The position numbers and the translations under genes were made by a program. From contig NC_134415.1 of NCBI RefSeq assembly GCF_030867145.1, forward strand, positions 71,143,300 through 71,207,299: a stretch of DNA of 64,000 nucleotides, written 5' to 3'. This document shows positions 12,681-22,246 of this stretch, piece by piece. The stretch comes from Opisthocomus hoazin. Taxonomy: Eukaryota; Chordata; Aves; Opisthocomiformes; Opisthocomidae. How positions within the stretch are numbered: the stretch's first letter is position 1; every line of letters starts with the position of its first letter. The notes under the pieces were generated by a model. It did no database searches. It saw only the letters and a program-made list of their open reading frames with translations, and was not told the DNA's origin.

Positions 12681-14100
12681 ATCCGAACGTGAGCTGGCGT
12701 CTGGACGAGAGCTTCAACAGAAGAGAAGGGAAGGAGGGAGGTGTGGACCAGGCTCATCTGCCCTAGCAGCCGGGTGCTGAGAGCCAGCAAGAGGCACGCT
12801 GCCCAGCTGCTGGCAAACCCTGACAATCCCTTGGGATTGCTGAAGGAGATTCAGTGGAAGACTGCTTTTGTTTTTCCAGTCTGTCTCACGTTATATTTCT
12901 TAGCTGTATAGCTTCCATTTTAGAAACTCCTTACAAGGGGTTATCGGTGTTACTGTTTAAGCTTAATCTCTTTAGACTGGCTTCCTCTTACTTTATGTGC
13001 ACTGCTTTATCTGCAGAGCATTGCTGTCTGTTCTCAGAAGGTGAATACCTCCGTTTTCCAGCGATAGTGTTATCTACAGAAGAATTCAACTAAAGCCCTG
13101 TTTTTTCCTGCTTTTGACTTGATCCGTGCAAAATCACTGGCAGCCTCTATGTGCTGCTCAGCATAGTTTGAAAGTGTGTGTATATTAGTGAGTAAGACTT
13201 AGAAGAGTATTTGATCCTGACATGAAAACAAAGTGCTTTTCAGATGCTGTGTTTGTAAATTTGACATGCATTTCTATACTGCCTATTCTGAGGTGAATCA
13301 AGCAGTTTGTTAGCGTGGATTTGGGGAGTCATTTTACGTCGACAACATTACGTAACTGTTTTAGGGAGGGAAAGGAAGAACAGTTATCCTTCTTAGTCTT
13401 CAGGGGAATTTTAAGTACACCAAATGTAATTACTCAAATTGAAATGTATCCAGGAAGCTGGAATTAACCACCCTCCTCTCACAAAAAAAAACATAACAAC
13501 GGGATCATGTGACGATCATGAGTTTCAGTTTAAAAGTGAAAGGCTGTGAATGAAAAGCCATTATTTAATGTGTGCTGCTGTTTATCTTTCTCAGTTCTCT
13601 TCCTCGGCCGTTGTGTTGCCACCTTCTGCTCACCCCATGCACTCTTCTGGACCCAAACGCAGCACGAGTTTTTGTGGCTGTGACGTGCACGTTCTGCTGA
13701 GGCTTTCAGGGAGCTCTGTCACCACCCACGGGGTTCACCTGCAGCAGCATCTGGGCAAACAGCCATGAAACCTTACCGAAACAACAGTGCTTTTAAAATA
13801 TAGAAATGCCTAATCTATAATTGAGCTATTAAATTGTCCAGAATTTGCATTTCTGTCCTTTTCCCCGTAGAAAAGCCAGCACTAATCCTCTGTTTTGTGT
13901 CCAAATCCCAGTAAGAAAAGTATCGGCTCTACTAATCTGCTATGTGGAAACTCAAGATTGTGTATTTCAACAGGTGGAGGATGCGATCCAGCAAAGACGT
14001 GGTTATTACACAGTCGGATCTCTTTAGGTGTATAAAAGTCTGTCCCTAATTCAGCAAAATAATTGCATGTTGCACCAAGTACATGTAATTTCACCGGTGA
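12681..14100. other. Intergenic region between TRMT11 and the ABRA-like gene
   Basis: Mostly AT-rich sequence between two head-to-head genes. A TATAAAAG motif at 14031-14038 points toward the plus-strand gene. Otherwise nothing is recognised; the short open frames overlap on both strands. Confidence 0.6.
14031..14038 (+). promoter_or_regulatory. TATA-like box upstream of ABRA-like gene
   Basis: TATAAAAG on plus, 962 bp upstream of the ABRA-like ATG. A spliced 5'UTR could bridge the gap. Candidate only. Confidence 0.35.
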
Positions 14101-14740
14101 CGGGCAGCCTGTGTCCCCAGCGGAGCTGCGCCGTTTCACCTCTGGCCGGGAAGGGAGCTTGCCTGCAGCCTGCCTGTAGCTGTTAGCAGGCAGACATGGC
14201 TGTGCAGCACAGCCTTTTAAGGGAGAACCATCTGTTCTGGCTTTGCCTTCTTCGCTAAACAGCGCGTTGCGGACGGTGCCGCGCTCGCGAACTGGATTTC
14301 TACTTCGCTTTTCAGTGCCCGATGAGGAAATCCCGCTGCTTCTGGCACGCGTCAGCATTTCGGCTCCAGATAATGTTTTCTGTGCACAGCAGCTACCGCA
14401 GTGCGCGGGCACCTCGCCGGCACAGCGTGGGTTTGTCCACCTTTAATCGGCGTGCGGGCGGGCGAAGGGGTGCCCAGGGCGGTGCGTGGGTCGGTGGCTG
14501 GCTCTCGGAATGGGGTGTCCGGACGCCTGCGCTGGGCACGTCGGCCAGCGCTGCCCCGAGACCCTTCGGGAACTCTGCGGGGCTGCCGGGGGTGAGGATA
14601 AAGCTCTTTAAAAGGCGTAGTGGCGTGAAGAGTGAGGACCGCGTTGCGGTTGTGTGGCACGGAGGCCGCGGGGTACGTACGGCAACTGCGGGACCGGCGG
14701 TACAGCGCGCAACCCTGTGGGCATGACTTACTGCCCCGTG
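14100..14740. promoter_or_regulatory. GC-rich, CpG-bearing region upstream of ABRA-like gene
   Basis: A second, smaller CG-rich block separate from the TRMT11 island. It contains the CArG box at 14213 and a TTTAAAAGG motif at 14607-14615. It is a plausible promoter and noncoding first exon for the plus-strand gene at 15000, inferred from position. Confidence 0.5.
14213..14222 (+). promoter_or_regulatory. CArG box (SRF site)
   Basis: CCTTTTAAGG is a perfect match to CC(A/T)6GG and is palindromic. It lies 778 bp upstream of the ABRA-like start codon. SRF sites are typical of actin-cytoskeleton and muscle genes, the class this gene belongs to. Confidence 0.55.
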
Positions 14741-14918
14741 TTACAGAGCGACTTCCCAGCTTCCACCGAGTCACTTCTACTTTCCTCGTTGCGGTAGAGT
14801 TATGGTTGGACTTAAAATCTTCAGATATTTAACAGCTTTTTCAGCGGCCTTGCCCCTCACTCGGGCAAAACTCTTCCAAAAACGATCAGGCTGATTTGTT
14901 GTTGTTTTTCTTTCAAAG

Positions 14919-15956
14919 CTGACAGTGCACCCAAGAACCCCAGTTACAACCAGTCATTGATTTGTTTCCTGCCTGAGGGCCGTAAAACATTCTCGAGAAA
15001 TGGAGGAAGATAAAGGGCAGAGTGCTAAAGCTGCCAGTGCGGTGGGTGACTTGAGGAAGAGCTGGCAGACCTGGGCAGAGGATCACATCGAATATCAGAG
15101 GAAGAACCCGTTCAGCACCGACGCCAGGCTTGCATCTCAACCGCTGCATACGCACAGAGGAGATCCCACCTACGGGAGACCCCCTGAAGGATCTCAGACG
15201 GAGCAGAGAGGGAAAGATGCTCACTCACACGTGGGAAAGGAAGTAGAAGAGCTGTGCCTGATCATCAGAAGCACTGGAGAGGTGGGGGAAGATGGACACG
15301 TGAGTGTGACATTCGGGCGGCTGTTTGAAACGTACGTGACCATTTCCAATAAAGTAGTGGGAATCTTGTTAAGAGCCAGAAAACATGGTCTGGTTCATTT
15401 TGAAGGTGAAATGCTTTGGCAAGGAAAAGATGATGACGTGATCATCACTTTACTAGAATAAGGCTTTGTCGTCTGATGAATTCTGCTGCATGGTTCTGTT
15501 TGGAAAAACATAGCTGGATACTTTCTTGAAAGAGGTTTTCATTACGGAATTTCAACTCGGCTATGTACTGGGGCATGAGCAGGAGAGAAATCGGGTGAGA
15601 AGGATGCAGATTTACTTTCGTAAAAATGGTAGAGATTTGGACAGAAATCACAAATAATCAACTCATCCATCGTGCTGCCATTGTACTGTCTCTTCATTAT
15701 TATCATCCACTACCAAGTGTACCACAGCTCTTGAAATAGCTCCGCTGGCTTCCTGCTTTAGGTTACTGGAAGTATAAATTACTAACTTGCTACCATACAG
15801 CACTGATTCTTGCAGGTTGTGAAATACTCACTGTGCGTGGGATTTTGATTTGTAAAACGTGGAATTGAAAACTTTTATGGGAATTCATAGACTTCTTCAA
15901 AAAAAGGAGCCTGATGTGTAGCAAAAGTTTATTTTCGCATGGTGAAACTGAATAAA
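14919..15956 (+). other. Predicted last exon of ABRA-like gene (5'UTR tail, CDS, 3'UTR)
   Basis: A strong 3' splice site (pyrimidine tract then CAAAG) ends at 14918. In the frame of the downstream ATG, a TGA at 14958-14960 lies between this acceptor and 15000, so the preceding sequence is 5'UTR. AATAAA at 15951-15956 is the first good poly(A) signal; later ones are at 16413 and 16727. Confidence 0.55.
15000..15461 (+). CDS. ABRA-like (mini-STARS) Costars-domain protein, 153 aa
   Basis: Complete single-exon frame with context GAGAAATGG and an in-frame stop 42 bp upstream. Residues 15-39 (VGDLRKSWQTWAEDHIEYQR then KNPFS) match the actin-binding segment of ABRA/STARS. Residues about 50-70 carry the GDPTYGRPPEGS block, and residues ~78-153 form a Costars domain ending FEGEMLWQGKDDDVIITLLE. 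Full ABRA is about 375-380 residues; this protein lacks the long N-terminal half but keeps the C-terminal part known to bind actin and drive Rho/MRTF-SRF signalling. A muscle or cytoskeletal regulator is therefore likely (inference). It lies head-to-head with TRMT11 and tail-to-tail with HINT3. It could instead be an old retrocopy of ABRA, but the clean frame, splice acceptor and CArG box argue for a working paralogue. Confidence 0.88.
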   Translation: MEEDKGQSAKAASAVGDLRKSWQTWAEDHIEYQRKNPFSTDARLASQPLHTHRGDPTYGRPPEGSQTEQRGKDAHSHVGKEVEELCLIIRSTGEVGEDGHVSVTFGRLFETYVTISNKVVGILLRARKHGLVHFEGEMLWQGKDDDVIITLLE

Positions 15957-17990
15957 TGGAAGTTATGTTTGCTTTCATGAGGTATATGAAAATTCCCAAA
16001 TTTACAGAAATATCACAGCAAGGCTATTTGACGGTTCCTAAATTAGATGCATTTTGGTGTGCTGCACTAGTGCTGGTATTTAAGTCTACTGTTATTACTG
16101 TATCTATCTTCTCCAAACCTTCTGTGTCTCTTGTTCTTTCTCCTCCTTGTATCTCACACCGTTTTTATCTGTTCTGTTCTTCTAATGCTGTGTCATACCC
16201 TAGAAGATCACAAAGCTCTGCAGTCTGCTTGGTGAATTCAGCCACTATTCCTTCACAGAAAGTAGGGTGCCACAGCAGAAAGAAGTGGAAGATAACTGAA
16301 ACTGTATATTGGGGCACTGTGCATTTGTGAGTGGGAAAAAAAATAGGCTCTTTTTCTTCTTTCACCAAAATGTAGCAATGTTGTTTACAACAGTAGTAGT
16401 GCCAGATGCATAAATAAAAGTATAGCAGTGCAGTCCCCTGCCTCACTTAGCTGAGGCAGAGCTGTGCTTTCGGAGCACAGTTTTGAGTTCTCCAAACTGG
16501 GAGAAAAAATGACCTACTGGTTAAAAATGGGACTGAAAGATGACCGATAACATTTCCTTCATGCTTCATCTTGGGGAACTTTTTCTGTGTTTAAAAAAAG
16601 AAAGGATTAGTTAAATACAATAGTTGTAATAATGCTATTAAAAATAATCAGGAGGTGTATTTACAACAGTCCCCACCAAGACAACTGTATAGTTAGGAAT
16701 GAAAAATTCTATTTTTTACCAGTGCAAATAAAAGCATTTATGTGGTGTTAACTTGGTGGGTCTTTAAAATAAGAATATTCTCTTGCCTCAAAGGGATATT
16801 GAAAGCCAACGGAAATTATGAACTTGATATAAGTGGTAGATTATTTTATCCTATTTATATAAACGAACATCTTCTGCAAAAAGCCTAAAATAATGTCTTT
16901 TTGACCTTTTCATCCAATGGGGATTTGCATCAAAGTAAGCCTTTTGACTGAGCAAATGAAAATACGGATTTCATTATCCCTCTGCCTCCTGTTCCTAGTG
17001 AAAAGACAATGAAAATAGAAAAATGGGAAGAAATGAGTGTGCTGAAAGAAGTATATCTGGGGGACAGGGGAGCCAGATGCAGGTAGAGCATGAAGGGGGA
17101 AACAAAGGGTGGGTTTTAATCGCCATGTGATTTTTCCATGTGGGAAACTGGGGAGTATGAGCTGCAGCAGGCACTGCAGGTGTGTGTTCCCTTAGTTTTC
17201 AAACCCACTCCTCCTTCTTCCTAAACAAATCTATATCTTGCAGCTGAAAACAAGACACATAATTTGTGATCTTAACACGTTTAAAATGCTTTGTTTTTTT
17301 GGAAAAGCATTTCTTGCCAAAATGACACGAGCATACCTCAGTGGATTTCAGCTCCCATTAGATAAAGGCTGGATGTGCATTTTGATTTCAAACACACAAA
17401 AAAATGCTACACTGGGTCAGCACACGGGTGGACAAATCCAATCTTCTCCTTCCAGCAATAGCCAGTATTTCAAAAGAAGTGTAAAAGATAGATAGTACAA
17501 TTGGTCAGGTTGTCCACTGGTACTCTCCAGAATGAAAAACTACTCCTGAAGCCTGTATAGTCAGAAGTGCATCATATCTAACGGACATGATTCAGTTTAG
17601 CTACTAGATTACAAGTTTCACAAAACTCTGCTTCCTCACCTGCAATGTGGAGTTTAGATTAGCATCTACAGATGAAACAGGAATTTAAACTTTCCAACAG
17701 GCAACTTTTTTGCAACAGGCCCCCAGCAGAGTAAATGGAGCAGAATTTATTAAATTATTTTCACAAAAATTGTAGCATGTGAGGTTTTTTAGTATTACAG
17801 ATTATTGAGAGCGGTAAGTAAACTCTGACCTTCTAAAAGGTGTTCTTGCCCTACTAAGTAACTTCCAGCCCTTCGGCTCTCTCCTAAACTTTACTTCTTT
17901 GTAGGAAGCTCCTTCAGTGGTCTTCCTTCTTCCCCTTGAAGCCTGTGAATTCTGCATCTGCTTTGGACTGTACATCGCATAGGGATTATC
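15957..17990. other. Intergenic, no gene seen
   Basis: AT-rich sequence with alternative AATAAA signals at 16413-16418 and 16727-16732 that could extend the ABRA-like 3'UTR. Nothing else recognised. Confidence 0.6.
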
Positions 17991-17994
17991 TGTG

Positions 17995-18016
17995 TCTTGT
18001 CTTGTCTTGTCTTGTC
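17995..18016. repeat. (CTTGT)n microsatellite
   Basis: About four and a half copies of a 5-bp CTTGT unit. Confidence 0.85.
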
Positions 18017-19075
18017 AAACACTGAATGCACTTTCAGCACCGCAATAAATGTTGCACATCAGTTTGAAATGACAGCAAGCGAGTTTTTATGCAGCATTTT
18101 ATTGTTTCCAAGTTTTCCAGATTTCAAATACGATTTTTACTGGTTTGCTCCCATTTTTATGCTTTTATTTACAACTCAAACTTAAAACGACTTCAGAATA
18201 GCTTGAGGAGCCATTACCGATTAATCACATTGAAAATGCTGTCCTTAGTCAAAACACAAACTTTTAGTCCTCGTTTAACAGCATTGTAGGTGTATCTGTT
18301 TCATCCTTTCAGAAGGGGGCAATTAGTACCTCAGCATAAAAGCATTATTCTCTGGGTTCGCATTAGGTTGGTGGTTTACATAAAACAACCAGGCAAAAGA
18401 GTACAAACAAAGCTTTGTCAATCCTAAACATGCAGTCAAAAAAGCAGCTTTTCTCAGGACTGCTAATACCGGATCAGAGAACAACAGAGCCAGGGGCAGT
18501 GGCTAAGCAACTTTCCTTTGCTTCTCCAGGCTCTTGGAGAGAAAGAGCTGCTAAATTCACTCTCCCAAGAGTATTTTATTGACCTTTGCTCACTGGAAAG
18601 CTCTGCAGATGATTTTGGAAGTTTTAAAATGATGCTATAACACTGCTGTAGAAGAAGGTGACATAGTTAATGGGCTCTGCCCGCCGCCTCTTCCAAGGGC
18701 TAGCCAGCAATTCTGAAGCATATTCAAAGCGTTAGGATAGGCTTTTCAGAAAATATTTCTTTGCCTAATTAAAAAAATGATCTGCTCAGTCCAAGAACGC
18801 TAGCGAAAAGTGGAACATGGTTCTATGCTGAAAAATACTAATGAGATACTGAGCATTCATCTCAGTAATTAATGTGGCTCTGTTCAATGCTTTGTTGTTC
18901 GAGCTGGTTTGAGGCCTGTCTGCTGCTGTCAGAGACAAGTTCAATTCATCATCTTGTTCATCAGCAAAAGTTTGGAAGCTAGATTATGTCCTGATTTTTA
19001 CCTTTGCAGTCTTACTGTAATTAGTGGGACCCTTCTTAAAAGTAAGATGTGAAAGTTGACCTTTGTGCTTCTGGG
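18017..19075. other. Intergenic, no gene seen
   Basis: AT-rich sequence between the ABRA-like gene and the LTR/CR1 cluster. Nothing recognised. Confidence 0.6.
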
Positions 19076-19084
19076 TACATTTGA

Positions 19085-19162
19085 CAACGTACTGAGTCTG
19101 GCTGGGATGGAGATAATTTTCTTCCCAGCAGCCCATAAGGTGCCACGTTTTGGGTTTGTGAC
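19085..19162 (+). mobile_element. Avian ERV LTR, 5' segment (interrupted by CR1)
   Basis: The stretch with GGCTGGGATGGAGATAATTT and the following CAGCAGCCCATAAGGTGCCA resembles the upstream part of LTRs very common in birds. It stops at 19162, where a CR1 begins. The matching downstream part resumes at about 20047. No retroviral coding sequence is present, so this is a solo LTR. Confidence 0.65.
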
Positions 19163-20046
19163 CAAGCTGAGTGGTGCAGTTGACACGGCTGAGGGACGGG
19201 ATGCCATCCAGAGGGACCTGGACAAGCTCGGGAAGTCGGCCTGTGTGAACCTCATGAGGTTCAACAAGGCCAAGCGCAAGGTCCTGCACCTGGGTCAGGG
19301 CAACCTCCGCTATCAGTACAGGCTGGAGGGTGAAGGAATTGAGAGCAGCCCTGCTGAGAGGGACTTGGGGGTACTGGTGGATGAAAAGCTGGACATGAGC
19401 CACCAATGTGCTCTCACAGCCCAGAAGACCAACCACATCCTGGGCTGCATCAAGAGAAGCGTGGCCAGCAGTGCAAGGGAGGTGATTCTGCTCCTCTGCT
19501 CTGGTGAGACCTCACCTGGAGAACTGCGTCCAGCTCTGGAGCACTGTGTCCAGCTCTGGAGCCCTCAGCACAGGAAAGACATGGACCTGCTGGAACGGGT
19601 CCAGAGGAGGCCACAAAGATGATCCGAGGGCTGGAACACCTCTTCTGTGAGGAAAGGCTGAGAGAGTTGGGGCTGTTCAGCCCGGAGAAGAAAAGGCTCA
19701 AGGGAGACCTTATTGCAATCTTTCAGTACTTAAAGGGGCCTTATAAGAAAGATGGGGGCAAACATCTTAGCAGGGCTTGTTGCTACAGAACAAGGTTTTA
19801 AACTAAAAGAGGGTAGATTTAGACTGGATATAAGGAAGACATTTTTTACAATGAGGCTGGTGAGGCACTGTAACAGATTGCCTAGAGAAGGCAACAACAG
19901 GTTGTTCCATCCCTGAAAACATTCAAGGCCAGGCAGGATGGGGCTCTGAGCAACCTGGTCTAGTGGAAGATGTCCCTGCTCACTGCAGGGCGCTGGACTA
20001 GATGACCTTTAAAGGTCCCTTCCAACCCAAAGCATTCTGTGATTCT
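19163..20046 (+). mobile_element. CR1 LINE, 5'-truncated, plus orientation
   Basis: Starts GACCAAGCTGAGTGGTGCAG and encodes the C-terminal end of CR1 ORF2 (VHLGQG-, [14 protein letters not shown]-, REVILLL-like blocks in degraded frame). It ends with CCTTCCAACCC and the diagnostic ATTCTGTGATTCT tail. It has a local duplication of CGTCCAGCTCTGGAGCxCT near 19527-19563, and frameshifts break the frame after about 188 codons. It sits inside an LTR. Confidence 0.9.
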
Positions 20047-20455
20047 GGAACACACCAGTGCTCTGGCAATGGCAGGGCTTGCATAAATGTCAAGGCCTTC
20101 TCCTTTTCCCTCTCTGGCCATCCAGTGGGGCAAAAAGCTGGGAGGGGCACAACCCACGCACCTGACACAAACTGACAGGCAGGGATATTCCATGCCATAT
20201 GATGCCATGCTCAGCAATAAAAGCTTAGGGTTGGGTGTGGGGTTTTTTGGGAGGGGGCAGGGTCATTGCTACTGGCCTGCTTGTGGGAGGTTATGAGTGT
20301 TTACCTTTGCATTGCATGCCTTGTTTATTTTCCTTCCTCTTTTCTTCATTTATTAAACCATCTTTATCTCGACCCCCGAGTTTTCTCACATTTGCTCTCC
20401 CCCATGCCGCCAGGTTCAGGGCTGAAGAGCAAGCAAAGGGGTATCCAGGGTCAAC
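20047..20455 (+). mobile_element. Avian ERV LTR, 3' segment
   Basis: Carries AAGCTGGGAGGGGCACAACC, GGGATATTCCATGCCATATG, an AATAAAAGC motif at about 20217 and TTATTAAACCATCTTTATCTC, followed by GAGTTTTCTCAC. These blocks are in the order seen in common bird ERV LTRs. The right boundary is approximate. It lies just beyond the predicted poly(A) signal of HINT3, in opposite orientation. Confidence 0.7.
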
Positions 20456-20502
20456 CCCAGTCAACTACTCCACTGCACTGGAAAATCATTCCAAGATTAG
20501 CA

Positions 20503-20508
20503 TTTATT
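20503..20508 (-). terminator. HINT3: Predicted HINT3 poly(A) signal
   Basis: AATAAA on minus (TTTATT on plus), about 1.7 kb downstream of the HINT3 stop and just before the LTR. Chosen because it is the last canonical signal before the repeat; not proven. Confidence 0.4.
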
Positions 20509-22198
20509 CTGCTTATTAATCCTTTTTGACAACAGTTCATGTTGGTACTTTAAACATTACATGTCACAGTTAAGTACAGTTACATAAATTAATTACAAAT
20601 CAGAACACAGACACAGTAATAACTCTTGAAAGATCTTAATGTTCAGATATTTCACAAAGCTAGCAGCCAGCTCAAATCTCCTAATCTATTGCACAGAAGT
20701 AGTCAAAGTTCAGTGGCTTTAATTCACACTCTTCCTACCTTATGTTACAAATTAAAACCCCAAAGGACTGCAAATGACACGTGAGCGGCCACTAATATGA
20801 ATAACAAGACATTACGAGCAAGGTCTTACAGAAAAGAGAGTTGTAAACTTTTCTGGGTAGAAAACATTGTTCTTCAGAAGACTGTGAACTTTCTGAAGTA
20901 TTACGTACAGTCTGCTGTGAGGATATTACAACACATTGCTAAGGCAGCAGGTGCTGGATCAGTGGGAGACACTGAGGAGATGACGTTGGGGGAAGCTTGG
21001 AGGTGCGACGGACCGTCATCGCCTCAGCTGCGCCTTAACGCATCAGCCAAGGACACTCGGTTAGTGAGGCACCCAAGGGTCTCTGTGAACGAAGAAAATC
21101 CCCTCCGTGCTTTCTGGAGCTCTCACTTCCCAAACAGTCTGCCTTAATCCGGCACTGAAAAACAGAGCGCTAGCAGTACTGATTAGAGTCGTACAGCAAA
21201 GGCAAATGTTCAGCAGCTTTCTTCAGCAACCCAACATGTTCCAGCTTTGGGCTGAGTCCCTGCTATCCCAAATTCAAATCAGATTGCTATTATGCAGGCC
21301 TGCCACACAGTCACTGCTCTGAGGACCTGTTTCTCTTGTGACTTCATTTAGAAATCACATTTAGCCAAGGCCTTAGTAAGCTCCAGGGGACTTCCAGTGA
21401 GAACAATATCAGAACCAGCTAAAAATTTGGATTTTTTTTCTACCATCATGCAAAACAGCAGTATATGAAATCAATTCCTCTGAACTCTTCACATTTTTTG
21501 TAAACATACAATAACTAATTTAAAATATTGTGCATGTAAGAGGGAAACAATCTTTACATCCAACATACAACCACTTACACATACATTTAAACTGTATTCT
21601 GTGTTATACAGCATTATCACATCTCAGGCACCCATTGTATTAACATTTACTATGTCACTGTCATGCAAATAAGACAGGTGATATATTAAAGTGGTTTAGC
21701 ACCAGAAAGTCAGTAGTGCACTTTCAGCAATGTACCCACTAATAACTAGGCGTAATTAACACATCATACAAATACAGATGGAAACTTACATGTTTTAAAT
21801 GTTACTTGTGATCTCAGAACAATGCATCTTCAAAATAAAAGCTTGATTCTGCAACAAATATTCCCTTTGCTACCACAAACATGCTGTTAGTAGTAACTTG
21901 TTGCCTTAGTTGCAGTACATTCTGCTGCTACACCTTGCCTTTTACTAGGAAAAGTTCTCTGCACATATGCATGTATTATGTATATATATACAAATAAAAA
22001 ATGAAAATTAAAATTACAGCCTCAGGTATCTAAATGGGAGCATTAGGTTGGCAGCTACACATTCTGTGTATTTCCTCATAAGGAACTAAAGATTTTTTTT
22101 TATCCTTGTATACTATTGGCAATATCAAACTGTGCAACCTTAAATCAGAGTTCAAAGCAGAGAACAAACCAGCTAGCGACACAAGGCTAAGAGTGCTT
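20509..22198 (-). other. HINT3: Predicted HINT3 3'UTR
   Basis: Sequence between the HINT3 stop codon and the candidate poly(A) signal. AT-rich, with a somewhat GC-richer patch at 20.93-21.13 kb. No coding potential is recognised. Its extent is inferred. Confidence 0.45.
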
Positions 22199-22246
22199 TC
22201 AACTGGCAGCGTTTTCAGTTTGCAGTCGCTCAATCAGTTGTTCAGC
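22199..22246 (-). CDS. HINT3: HINT3 exon 5 (stop codon)
   Basis: [15 protein letters not shown] then TGA at 22201-22199. The acceptor is CTCATAG|GCT. It is too short to stand out as an open frame; it was found by the AEQLIE/ADHLIE-type ending of HINT3 proteins. Confidence 0.9.
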   Translation of the reverse strand, partial: AEQLIERLQTENAAS

